In this document: in pieces, positions 8,739-16,822 of the stretch
How the letters are laid out: each line of letters opens with the position of its first letter
Position numbering within the stretch: position 1 is the first letter of the stretch
Source: an uncultured Planctomycetaceae bacterium
Lineage (GTDB): Bacteria; Planctomycetota; Planctomycetia; Pirellulales; UBA1268
Direction of reading: 5' to 3'
Length of the DNA stretch: 42,500 nucleotides
Assembly (NCBI GenBank): GCA_937926325.1
Contig: CALAZQ010000190.1
Coordinates: 1-42,500, forward strand
The notes under the pieces: model-generated
Seen by the model: only the letters and a program-made list of their open reading frames with translations
What the model was told of the DNA's origin: nothing
The model's database searches: none
Made by a program: the position numbers and the translations under genes

Positions 8739-9593
8739 GTGAGCATTCATCCTCTGGCCTCGGTGAGCCCGGAAGCCGAACTCGGCGTTGGTGTGACCGT
8801 GGCGGCTTTCGCGACGATCGAAGGCGGCGTTCGGCTCGGTGACTACTGCTCGGTGGCGGGCGGGGCAGTGATTAAGTCGGGGACGCGGATCGGCTGCCAC
8901 AATGAGATCTGCGAACACGTTGTGATCGGTGGTCGACCCCAGCATGTCGCTCAACCGGCCGACATCGGCACCCTGGTAATCGGCGACCACAACGTCTTTC
9001 GTGAGGGCGTTACCGTCCACCGAGCCCTCAAGCCAGACAGCCAGACGCTGGTCGGCAGCCACAACTATCTGATGGCTGGTAGCCATCTGGGCCACGACGC
9101 GTGCGTCGGCAACAGCTGCATACTCGCCAACAACGCCCTGCTCGGCGGACACGTCACCGTCGAGGATCGGGCATTCGTATCGGGCGCTGTCGCCGTTCAC
9201 CAGTTCTGCCGGATCGGCCGCTTTGCCATGGTCGGCGGTCACGCCCGAGTGGTGCAAGACATCCCCCCGTTCATGCTGATCGACGGCCAGACCGGCAGCG
9301 TCGTCGGCCTCAACACGGTCGGCCTGCGACGGGCCGGTTACTCGAACGATGAGATTGCCACTCTCAAAGCGGCCTACCGTGTGATCTATCGCCGGGGCCT
9401 GCCCTGGGCTGAGGTGCTGGAAACGCTGCGGACTGAGTTTCCAGCGGGCCTGGCCGCCCATCTGCATACCTTTCTGGCCGAGGGCCGGCGTGGATTCGTC
9501 CAGGAACGACGGGGCCCGCCGACGCCCGCGGCGACGCTGCGGCTGCGGGTTGCCGAAGACGACAAACGCCGGCTGCGGGCCAAGGCCGGCTAG
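8739..9593 (+). CDS. lpxA: acyl-ACP--UDP-N-acetylglucosamine O-acyltransferase
   Basis: LpxA transfers a hydroxyacyl chain from acyl carrier protein to UDP-GlcNAc, the first step of lipid A synthesis, in the cytoplasm. The 284 residues contain the left-handed beta-helix of hexapeptide repeats (about 1-185). The catalytic histidine motif is LGHDACVGN with His119, followed by SCILANNALLGGHVTV, AVHQFCRIGRFAMVGG and the hinge VGLNTVGLRRAGYS. A C-terminal helical bundle with AAYRVIYRRGLPW follows. The start is GTG at 8739. The length is about 20 residues above E. coli LpxA because of an Arg-rich C-terminal tail. It stands apart from lpxD, fabZ and lpxB. With the LptF/G-family gene at 23634 it implies a lipid A-bearing outer membrane. 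Confidence 0.94.
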   Translation: MSIHPLASVSPEAELGVGVTVAAFATIEGGVRLGDYCSVAGGAVIKSGTRIGCHNEICEHVVIGGRPQHVAQPADIGTLVIGDHNVFREGVTVHRALKPDSQTLVGSHNYLMAGSHLGHDACVGNSCILANNALLGGHVTVEDRAFVSGAVAVHQFCRIGRFAMVGGHARVVQDIPPFMLIDGQTGSVVGLNTVGLRRAGYSNDEIATLKAAYRVIYRRGLPWAEVLETLRTEFPAGLAAHLHTFLAEGRRGFVQERRGPPTPAATLRLRVAEDDKRRLRAKAG

Positions 9594-9688
9594 GGCCAAA
9601 GCCGTTCCACCGCGAATGGGCATTTCAACAGGGGGCTGCCCCAGGCCACAATGGGATCGCTTGAAATCTCCGCCGGAGACCGCGGTCC

Positions 9689-10210
9689 GTGCAGCTGCTC
9701 ACCTTCACCATTGACGATCGCCGTTACGGCATCGACACCCGCAGGGTTGTTGAAGTGCTGCCGCTGGTCATTCCCCGTCCGCTGCCCCGGCAGCCGGCGG
9801 AGGTGCTGGGGCTGATCCGCTACCGGGGCCGATTCCTGCCATCGATCGACCTCGGGCAGGTGATTGCCGGCAGGCGGTGCCGGGATCGGCTGGGAACCAG
9901 AACGATTGTGGTCCGGCTTGAACACGAGCAGCCCGCGGCCCCGGCGCCGCTGCAACTCGCCTTGGTAGCCGAGGACGTGATTGGCATCACGTCGGCGGCA
10001 GCCCCCCCAGCACTCCCGCTGATGGTAGATGGCCCGTTTGGCCCGATGGTCGAACTGGCAGGTGAGACAGGCAGCGGCCAGCCGGCGCAGTTGCTCGCGA
10101 TCGACACGATCCTGCCGGCACCCCAGCTGGCGACACTTCTGGGCCTCGCGGGAGCGTCAGCCAGCCCGCCTCCAGCCACCGACTCGGATGCTGTCACACC
10201 ATCACCATGA
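9689..10210 (+). CDS. CheW-like coupling protein, WspB position
   Basis: A 173-residue single CheW-domain protein, which in chemosensory arrays links receptors to the CheA kinase. The opening LLTFTIDDRRYGIDTRRVVEV and the following EVLGLIRYRGRFLPSIDLG are the standard CheW beta-barrel signature. The C-terminal 25 residues are a disordered Ala/Pro tail. The start is GTG at 9689, with GGAG 10 bases upstream. The stop overlaps the next gene by four bases (ATGA), so translation is probably coupled. By order it corresponds to WspB of the Pseudomonas surface-sensing system; that equivalence is inferred from the four-gene arrangement. Confidence 0.88.
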   Translation: MQLLTFTIDDRRYGIDTRRVVEVLPLVIPRPLPRQPAEVLGLIRYRGRFLPSIDLGQVIAGRRCRDRLGTRTIVVRLEHEQPAAPAPLQLALVAEDVIGITSAAAPPALPLMVDGPFGPMVELAGETGSGQPAQLLAIDTILPAPQLATLLGLAGASASPPPATDSDAVTPSP

Positions 10211-11541
10211 CAGGCTCCGGAAAGCCTCCACCCGACGACTTGCCTGCGGCTGCTGATTGGGCGGCAGTACCAGCTCCACTGCTGACCGCCGTTGGCGAGC
10301 AGCTCCAGGCAACCATCGGACTGGACATCGAGCGGGTGGGGAAGGAGGCGGTCGCCCGGGCGATCCGCGCCGCCTGGCCCGCGGCCGCCGCGTCAGACCC
10401 CAGCGGCGTCGCCAGTCGGCTGACCACCGGAACCGAGGCCTGGCAACGGCTGATCGAGGCGGTCGTCGTCTCCGAAAGCTGGTTTCTCCGTGAGCCCCGG
10501 ATTTTTTCTCACGCCACTGCCGTCGTCGAACGCATCCTGCGGCAGCAGCCGCGAGCCACCATCCTGTCAGCCCCCTGCGCAGCGGGCGAAGAGGCCTACT
10601 CACTGTCCCTTGCCTTGCTGCAAGCCGGTGTCGCTGCCGACCGGTTCCGCATCGTCGCCACCGATATCAGTGCCCGGGCGATCGCGGCAGCCCGCCGGGG
10701 CTGCTACACCGACAATGCCTTTCGTGCCAGCGATACCAGCCTCCGGAGCCGATGGTTCACGCCGACGCCGACAGGCTGGGAAGTCACGGCAGCGGTTCGT
10801 CAGCCAGTGGTGTTCATCGAGGCCAACCTGCTCGATCCCCGAGACCGGCTGCGGCTGCTGGACACGGCTGGTGGACCCTTCGACCTGATCTGCTGCCGAA
10901 ATCTCCTGATCTATCTGACACCGATGGCCCGCCAGACGGTGGAGGCTGGTCTGCAGCAGTTGCTGGCGGCCGAGGGAGAAGTGATCGTCGGGGCGGCAGA
11001 GGCGACGATCCTCCCGGTGGCCTGCTGGCAGCCGACCGGCCCCCTCGCCTTCGGCCGGCGGCCCCGGCAGCCGTCTGCCACCACAGCGGCGGCGTCAGCC
11101 AGCCGGGCCTCCGGCCGCCGCCGACCGCCCGGTCAGCTGCAGCCAACCGGCTCGAAACCCAAGCAACCTACGGTGTCACCGCGACCAGCGCCGGCCGCCG
11201 GGCCACGATCGCCCACCCCCACGCCAGCCCCACCCGATCCGCTTCTCGAGGCCGAGGCCCTCGCCAATTCCGGCGATATTACCGCCGCCATCAGCCGGTG
11301 CCAGCAGGCACTCGAGGCCGATGCCGCCCAGCCTGCGGTGCTGTTCCTGGCCGCCATGCTCCAGCAGTCACAGGGAGCCGCGCTGGCGGCGGAGCGGCTG
11401 CTGGAAAAGGTTGTCTACCTGGAACCAAATCACGAGGGGGCCCTGTTGGCACTCGCGCTGGCGGCCGGGCGTCGAGGTGACACCGCCGCTGAGCGGAGGT
11501 ATCGTCGAAGAGCCGCCGCCGCCGCTGAGCCCGCCCCATGA
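10207..11541 (+). CDS. CheR-type methyltransferase with C-terminal TPR, WspC-like
   Basis: This is an S-adenosylmethionine-dependent glutamate methyltransferase of chemoreceptors. In the 444 residues the CheR N-terminal helices run to about 85 and include TGTEAWQRLIEAVVVSESWFL. The Rossmann domain has the AdoMet motif SAPCAAGEEAYSLSLAL (about 121-137), VATDIS (150-155) and DLICCRNLLIYL (226-237). A Pro/Ala/Arg-rich linker (about 283-340) leads to about 100 residues of TPR-like helices (340-440), the WspC layout. It overlaps the CheW genes on both sides by four bases. No CheB methylesterase is in the window, so demethylation would have to come from elsewhere. Confidence 0.9.
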   Translation: MTGSGKPPPDDLPAAADWAAVPAPLLTAVGEQLQATIGLDIERVGKEAVARAIRAAWPAAAASDPSGVASRLTTGTEAWQRLIEAVVVSESWFLREPRIFSHATAVVERILRQQPRATILSAPCAAGEEAYSLSLALLQAGVAADRFRIVATDISARAIAAARRGCYTDNAFRASDTSLRSRWFTPTPTGWEVTAAVRQPVVFIEANLLDPRDRLRLLDTAGGPFDLICCRNLLIYLTPMARQTVEAGLQQLLAAEGEVIVGAAEATILPVACWQPTGPLAFGRRPRQPSATTAAASASRASGRRRPPGQLQPTGSKPKQPTVSPRPAPAAGPRSPTPTPAPPDPLLEAEALANSGDITAAISRCQQALEADAAQPAVLFLAAMLQQSQGAALAAERLLEKVVYLEPNHEGALLALALAAGRRGDTAAERRYRRRAAAAAEPAP

Positions 11542-12326
11542 CCACACCATCCGACGCTGCCGCCGCCGGGTCGCCCGCTGGCCCCTTTCCATCAGCGGCC
11601 AGCGATCGGCCGGCCGACTGCTGGCGGGAGATCGGCGTGGGGGGCGATCGCAGTTGTCCCGAGTTGGCCACCTTCATTCACTGCCGCAATTGCCCGGTGA
11701 TGGCTGACGCCGCGGCGGTGTTTTTCGATCGCCCGCCACCCCGCGGCTATCTCGATGAGTGGCGGGAAGTGCTCGAGACACCCCTCGACGAGGCCGACTC
11801 TGACAGCCTGAGCCTGCTGGTCTTTCGCTTGGCTGACGAATGGTTCGCCCTGACTGCCGAGGCACTTGCCGAGGTCACCCCCCTGCGAACCGTGCACAAG
11901 ATTCCGCATCGGAGCAACCAGGTGCTTGCCGGCATGGTCAACGTGCGGGGCCAACTGCTGCTCTGCGGGTCGCTGCACGGCCTGTTGGGCCTGCGGCAGT
12001 CGGCCCCGGCTGTGCCCCTGCCGCGATCAGCTCTCGGGAGGAGTGGGCAGCCCGAGGCATCCGACCGTGAGCCGCTGCGAACACCGGCCCGGTTGCTGGT
12101 GGCAGTGCACACCGAGGGTCGAACCAGCCGGCGCTGGGCGTTCGCGGTCGATGAGGTTGCCGGTGTGCAGCGAATCGCGACGGCCGATCTCCGCGAAGTC
12201 CCCTCGACCGTGGGCAAGCCGGGGCAGCGGTTTTCCGCCGCCCTCTTTTCCTGGCAGTCGCGGCGGGTCAGTCTGCTCGATACCGAGCGGCTGTTTACCG
12301 GCATTCATGAACAGGTTCCGCAGTGA
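11538..12326 (+). CDS. CheW-like coupling protein with four-cysteine N-terminus, WspD-like
   Basis: A 262-residue protein with a CheW domain from about residue 90 (LSLLVFRLADEWFALTAEAL, then VLAGMVNVRGQLLLCGSLHGLLG). Before it lies a WspD-like segment: DCWREIGVGGDRSCPELATF followed by HCRNCPV, giving C28, C40, C49 and C52. This spacing could bind metal, but ligand identity is not shown by sequence. A further insertion of about 35 residues (roughly 155-190) splits the CheW domain. It starts inside the stop region of the CheR gene (ATGA overlap) and is followed closely by the CheA hybrid. WspD is the second coupling protein of the Wsp system in Pseudomonas. Confidence 0.88.
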   Translation: MTTPSDAAAAGSPAGPFPSAASDRPADCWREIGVGGDRSCPELATFIHCRNCPVMADAAAVFFDRPPPRGYLDEWREVLETPLDEADSDSLSLLVFRLADEWFALTAEALAEVTPLRTVHKIPHRSNQVLAGMVNVRGQLLLCGSLHGLLGLRQSAPAVPLPRSALGRSGQPEASDREPLRTPARLLVAVHTEGRTSRRWAFAVDEVAGVQRIATADLREVPSTVGKPGQRFSAALFSWQSRRVSLLDTERLFTGIHEQVPQ

Positions 12327-12360
12327 GCCTGTTTCCCTCTTCAAGGCAGCGAGCGATTTT

Positions 12361-14796
12361 GTGACCGACGACCTCAGCGGCTTCTCGATGCTTGAGCTGT
12401 TCCGGCTGGAGGCCGAGAGCCAGACCGAGATGCTGTCGGCCGGCATCCTCTCGATCGAACAGCAGGAGTGCTCACCCCGGACGATCGAGTCGCTGATGCG
12501 GGCGGCCCACTCGCTGAAGGGCGCCGCCCGCATCGTCAACCTCGACCCGGCAGTGCGGGTGGCCCACGCCCTTGAGGATGTCTTCATCGCCGCCGGGGAG
12601 GGCCGGATTGCCGTCACCGCCAGCGACACCGATCTGCTGCTGGCCAGTGTCGACTTTCTGTCCGGGATTGCCGTGGCCGAGGATGCGGGCGGGGGCGACT
12701 GGTCGGGCCGCGCCGACACGCTTGCCGCCGACCTCGGCAGGCTGCTGGCGGGTGAGGCCGGCAGGGAGACGCCGGCGGCAGCGAGGGAGGCTCCGCCCCC
12801 GCCACCGGCTGAAACTGTCCCGGCGGCACCAACCGTGGAGGAATCCACCCCCGCTTCGCCAGCAGTCGCGGACGAGCATTCGCAAACGACCAGCCAGCCG
12901 TCGGCCGTCACGCCGCCCGCAGTTCAGCCGGCTGCCAGTGTCGCTCAACCCCCGGCGGAAGATTCCGCCGCCACCGCGGCCCCAGCCGCCGAACCGGAAG
13001 CCCCGCCGGCCCGGACCGCGAGTGCCAGCGAAGCGGACGATGAAGAGCGGGTGGTGCGGGTGTCGGCCGGCAGCCTCAGCCGGCTGGTCGGTCTGGCGGG
13101 AGAGTCACTCGTGGAGGCCCGGCAGCTGCGGCCGTTCGTCGATTCACTGCTGCTGCTGCGGAGCCTGCAGACTGAGCTTTGTGATGCTGTCACGGCGGTC
13201 GAGAACGACCTGCGATCGACGAACACAGCCGGCCCAGCTGCCCACCGGATCGGTGTCGAGACCCTGCGGCAACAGGCGGGGCACGGGCTTGAGCGGCTGT
13301 CCCAACTGATCGAATCGTTCGAGGCCTTCGCCCGCCGCAATGAGGATCTCTCGGAACGGCTTCACCGCGAGGTGATCTTCAGCCGGATGCGGCCGCTGGC
13401 CGACGGCATCCACGGCTTTCCGCGGCTGGTCCGCGACCTGGCGAGGCAACTCGGCAAGCAGGTGCGGCTGGAGATTCGGGGGGATCAGACCGGGGTCGAT
13501 CGCGACATTCTCGACAAGCTCGAGGCACCGCTGTCGCACCTGATTCGCAATGCGGTCGACCACGGCATGGAATCACCCGACGAGCGAACCGCGGCCGGCA
13601 AACCGGCGACCGGCACCATCGTGCTGGAGGCGGGCCACCGGGCAGGCAGCCTCACCATCGTCATCAGTGATGATGGCCGTGGCATCGATGACAAATCACT
13701 CCGCCAGCGGATTGTCGATCGGCAGCTCGTGACAGAAGCCGTGGCCGGCAGACTCTCCGAGGCCGAGCTGCTTGAATTTCTGTTTCTGCCGGGCTTTTCC
13801 ACCCGCAATGCGGTCAGCGAAATCTCGGGCCGCGGCGTCGGCCTCGACGTCGTCCAGACGATGGTCAAGGCAGTCGGCGGCAGCGTCCGGGTGACCAGCA
13901 AGCCTGGCCACCAGACCAGCTTCACCCTGCAGCTGCCGATCACGATGTCGGTGATCCGGGCCCTGCTGGTCGATATCGGGGGCGAGCCCTATGCCTTTCC
14001 GCTGCCGCGGATCGACCAGATCCTGACCACGCCCCGCGACGAGCTGGCCACGATCGAGGGCCGCGACTATGTCGACCATGACGGCGAGGCCATCGGTCTG
14101 GTCCATGCCACCGACGTGCTGGGGGTTCCCCAGGCTCCCCAGCAGCCCAGCCTGCTGCCGGTGGTGGTGGTGAGCGACCGCGGCCAGCGGTTCGGCATGG
14201 TCGTCGATGCCTTTCTGGGGGAACGGGACCTCGAGGTGCGGCCGCTCGACCCGCGGCTCGGCAAGGTGCCTGATATCAGTAGCGCGTCGGTGTTGGAAAA
14301 TGGCGACCCGGTGCTGATCATCGATGTCGAGGATCTGGTCCGGTCGATCGACAGCCTGCTGACCGGCCGCGGTCTTTCGCCAATCGACGCGGCCCGCGAA
14401 GAGCTGGCCAGCAGCCGGGTCAAGCGGGTGCTGGTGGTGGACGACTCGATCACGGTGCGAGAACTGGAGCGACAACTGCTGCAGTCACGCGGCTACCAGG
14501 TCGATGTCGCGGTCGATGGCATGGATGGCTGGAACGCCTTCCGCAGCGGCCCCTACGATCTGGTTGTCAGTGACATCGACATGCCACGCATGGACGGCAT
14601 CGGCCTGGTGACGCTGATCAAGACCGATGCCCAGCGGAGTCATGTGCCGGTGGTGATCGTCTCGTACAAGGACCGCGAGGAGGACCGGCTCCGGGGCCTC
14701 GAGGCGGGCGCCACCCGCTATCTCACCAAGAGCAGCTTTCACGATGAGACTTTTCTCGACACGATCGTCGAACTCATCGGGGAGCCGACCGACTGA
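12361..14796 (+). CDS. CheA-type hybrid histidine kinase with receiver domain, WspE-like
   Basis: This is a chemosensory kinase fused to a C-terminal response-regulator receiver. I place the start at GTG 12361 because the protein then opens VTDDLSGFSMLELFRLEAE, as WspE-type kinases do. An in-frame ATG at 12307 would add 18 residues and overlap the previous gene. With the GTG start there are 811 residues. The Hpt domain has phosphoacceptor His50 in RAAHSLKGAARI. A Pro/Ala-rich linker of about 100 residues follows. The dimerisation and ATPase domains carry the N-box HLIRNAVDHG, DDGRGID and SGRGVGLDVV. A CheW-like domain and then a receiver follow, with Asp738 in SDIDMP and lysine in YLTKSS. It ends 23 bases inside the converging amidase gene. 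Confidence 0.92.
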   Translation: MTDDLSGFSMLELFRLEAESQTEMLSAGILSIEQQECSPRTIESLMRAAHSLKGAARIVNLDPAVRVAHALEDVFIAAGEGRIAVTASDTDLLLASVDFLSGIAVAEDAGGGDWSGRADTLAADLGRLLAGEAGRETPAAAREAPPPPPAETVPAAPTVEESTPASPAVADEHSQTTSQPSAVTPPAVQPAASVAQPPAEDSAATAAPAAEPEAPPARTASASEADDEERVVRVSAGSLSRLVGLAGESLVEARQLRPFVDSLLLLRSLQTELCDAVTAVENDLRSTNTAGPAAHRIGVETLRQQAGHGLERLSQLIESFEAFARRNEDLSERLHREVIFSRMRPLADGIHGFPRLVRDLARQLGKQVRLEIRGDQTGVDRDILDKLEAPLSHLIRNAVDHGMESPDERTAAGKPATGTIVLEAGHRAGSLTIVISDDGRGIDDKSLRQRIVDRQLVTEAVAGRLSEAELLEFLFLPGFSTRNAVSEISGRGVGLDVVQTMVKAVGGSVRVTSKPGHQTSFTLQLPITMSVIRALLVDIGGEPYAFPLPRIDQILTTPRDELATIEGRDYVDHDGEAIGLVHATDVLGVPQAPQQPSLLPVVVVSDRGQRFGMVVDAFLGERDLEVRPLDPRLGKVPDISSASVLENGDPVLIIDVEDLVRSIDSLLTGRGLSPIDAAREELASSRVKRVLVVDDSITVRELERQLLQSRGYQVDVAVDGMDGWNAFRSGPYDLVVSDIDMPRMDGIGLVTLIKTDAQRSHVPVVIVSYKDREEDRLRGLEAGATRYLTKSSFHDETFLDTIVELIGEPTD

Positions 14797-16255
14797 AGCC
14801 GGCAGCCGCCTCGATCGTCGCCATCAGGTCGAGCACCGTCCGCTCGGCAGCCGGTCCCGGCTCGAGACCAATCAGTTGCAGCCCGACGGGTAGGCCGACA
14901 CTGCCACGGTCGGTGGCGGCGGCGGCCCGCTCAACCCGGTCGAGGCTCCAGCCCCGACAGCGCTGTTCAGTCGCCGCCACCCGGGTCACCGGCACCACCC
15001 CGGCCGGCAGATCGAGAAGATTGGCCAGCAGGCAGGGCGAAGCGGCCGCCATCAGGCGGGCTGCCGTCCCGTGCCGCAGCGCCGGCACCGCCGTGACCGG
15101 ACAGAGCACCGCGTCAAACCGCTGCCGCAGCCGGCCCAGCGCGTCGAAGATCGCAGCCCGCCGCTCGAGCAGGCGATCCCAGCCTGCCGCATCCCGCGGA
15201 CCGGTAGCCCGCAGGGCAGCCGCCTCGACCCGACCGCCGAGCAGCTGCACCACCGTCGCCAGGGGCGGCCGGACGGTCTGAGGCAGCCCGGCGATCCGCA
15301 GCAGCCCGGCGATCTCTGGCAGGGGTGCATCGCCGGCGAAGAGCCGCCGGATATCGCTGCCGCCGTCGGCAGAGAGCAGGCCGAACATCAGCCAGGCTGC
15401 CTCGATGGCGAGACCGTCTTCGATGTATTCCACCTGGTGACCGGCGCTGGAAAGCATCTCGGCTGCCTCAGCCAGGCCACGCCGCACGGCTGCCGAGGGT
15501 GAAACCGGCCCAGCCGTCGCCCAAACGGCAATCCGCCGATGGGCAGCTGGCGGTGCTGCCCGCGGCGGCACAACCCCGAAGGCCTCCGCTGCCAGCACCA
15601 GGTCGGCGACCCGGCCAGCAAGAAAACCGGCCCGCGACTGAATCAGATCAAAGCTCGGCAGCGTATCGAAGCTGCCGCCGTTACCCAGCCGGGATGATGC
15701 AGGCAGCAGGGCCGCAATGCCACAGGCATGGGCCGGCTGGCGGACGCTGCCGGCAAGGTCATTGCCGATGGCCAGCGGCACCACCCCAGCTGCGACGAGG
15801 GCCGCGTCGCCACCGCTGGACCCCCCGGGGCTGCGTTCCGGATTCTCGGGATGGTTGGTTCTGCCCCAGACCGGATTGACGGTCTCATGCAGGTACATCG
15901 CCTGCGGCACGTTCGCCTTGCCAACGACGATACCCCCGAGGGCTCGCAGCCGGCTGACGATTGCAGCATCGGCCTGATCGAACTGGTCACGACGGGCGGG
16001 AATACCCAGCGTGGTTCGCAGGCCCCGCACCCCAAAGCATTCTTTGATGCTCACCGGCAGGCCGGCCAACGGCAACTGCCGATCGACCGACTCAGCGGCG
16101 ACGGCCGCTTCAGTATGGTCGGGCTGGATCAGGGCGTTGAGCCGCTGATGCGTCGCCGCAAACCGCCGCACATGCTCGGCCAAGACCGCCTGCGGCTCAA
16201 TGTCACCAGCCTGCACCGCGGCGGCAACGTCAGTCGCGGCTTCCAACGGTATCAC
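14774..16255 (-). CDS. amidase-signature family hydrolase
   Basis: The enzyme hydrolyses an amide bond by a Ser-cisSer-Lys triad; the substrate cannot be told from sequence. From a GTG start at 16255 there are 493 residues. The triad is visible as Lys71 in LPVSIKECFG, cis-Ser146 in SPGGSSGGDAAL, and nucleophile Ser170 in GNDLAGSVRQPA; the 24-residue gap between the two serines is the family norm. Conserved flanks include IVVGKANVPQA and WGRTNHPENP. The GTG start begins the expected helix LEAATDVAAAVQAGDIEP. The ORF is open to 16381, but that part overlaps the upstream gene in another frame. It is not clearly GatA, and no gatB or gatC neighbours it. Confidence 0.85.
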   Translation of the reverse strand: MIPLEAATDVAAAVQAGDIEPQAVLAEHVRRFAATHQRLNALIQPDHTEAAVAAESVDRQLPLAGLPVSIKECFGVRGLRTTLGIPARRDQFDQADAAIVSRLRALGGIVVGKANVPQAMYLHETVNPVWGRTNHPENPERSPGGSSGGDAALVAAGVVPLAIGNDLAGSVRQPAHACGIAALLPASSRLGNGGSFDTLPSFDLIQSRAGFLAGRVADLVLAAEAFGVVPPRAAPPAAHRRIAVWATAGPVSPSAAVRRGLAEAAEMLSSAGHQVEYIEDGLAIEAAWLMFGLLSADGGSDIRRLFAGDAPLPEIAGLLRIAGLPQTVRPPLATVVQLLGGRVEAAALRATGPRDAAGWDRLLERRAAIFDALGRLRQRFDAVLCPVTAVPALRHGTAARLMAAASPCLLANLLDLPAGVVPVTRVAATEQRCRGWSLDRVERAAAATDRGSVGLPVGLQLIGLEPGPAAERTVLDLMATIEAAAGFSRSAPR

Positions 16256-16736
16256 CGGCAGCGACCACTCCCTCCTGATCGGGTGCCGATGTCCGATCGG
16301 CAACCCCGCGAAAGGCCGGCGGTAGCAGGAAGGCGAGCCGTTCCGGCAGACGGGTCGAGACGCCGAAGGGGTCCCGGCCAAGCCCCCACATCAGGATCAA
16401 CAACGCCGCCGCCACAGCCAGCAACGATCCACCGACAAGCCCGAAGAAGCCGCGGAGCCCCTGGGGGACCGCTCCGTAGCCGACCGCTGACGCCCCCGCC
16501 TCGTCATCCAGTTCATCGAGGTGTCCACCGGCTGCATCGATCAGCGACTCATCGGCCTCCGCCCTGAAGCTGTCCTCCAGGACATTGTCCGCGTCGTCCT
16601 CGGCAGGAACCTCGTCGGGCACCGGCTGACCTGTTGTCGCCCCAGTGACTTCCAAGGCTTCAAACACCTCTTTTACAAAGGAATCATCCGCGGCCGATTC
16701 CGGGGGCTGATTGTCAGCTGAGCGGTCGGGGTTCAT
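16230..16736 (-). CDS. hypothetical single-pass membrane protein, acidic N-terminus
   Basis: I do not recognise this 168-residue protein. The first 90 residues are acidic and probably disordered, rich in Asp, Glu, Ala and Pro. A single membrane segment at about 97-119 follows (FFGLVGGSLLAVAAALLILM). The C-terminal 45 residues contain LPERLAFLLPP. No signal peptide is seen, so the acidic part would be cytoplasmic if the charge rule holds (Arg follows the segment). The start may be ATG 16736 or GTG 16748. It lies 86 bases after the M32 peptidase gene and overlaps the amidase start by 26 bases, so the three may share a transcript. The function is unknown. Confidence 0.6.
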   Translation of the reverse strand: MNPDRSADNQPPESAADDSFVKEVFEALEVTGATTGQPVPDEVPAEDDADNVLEDSFRAEADESLIDAAGGHLDELDDEAGASAVGYGAVPQGLRGFFGLVGGSLLAVAAALLILMWGLGRDPFGVSTRLPERLAFLLPPAFRGVADRTSAPDQEGVVAAGDTVGSRD

Positions 16737-16822
16737 GACTTCATCCACGGACCAGCAGGCGAATGGCTGCCCTCAATGGCACCGTCCAATTATAGCTGAC
16801 CAAACGGGCCGGGTTCATCCCC

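Noticed and set aside
8465..8746. A 93-codon minus-strand frame upstream of the TPR gene and into lpxA
   Set aside because: It overlaps the starts of both real genes and its residue pattern is not protein-like.
11866..12306. In-frame upstream extension of the CheA hybrid to 976 residues
   Set aside because: The region lies inside the WspD-like gene in another frame and lacks family features; the kinase starts at 12361 or 12307.
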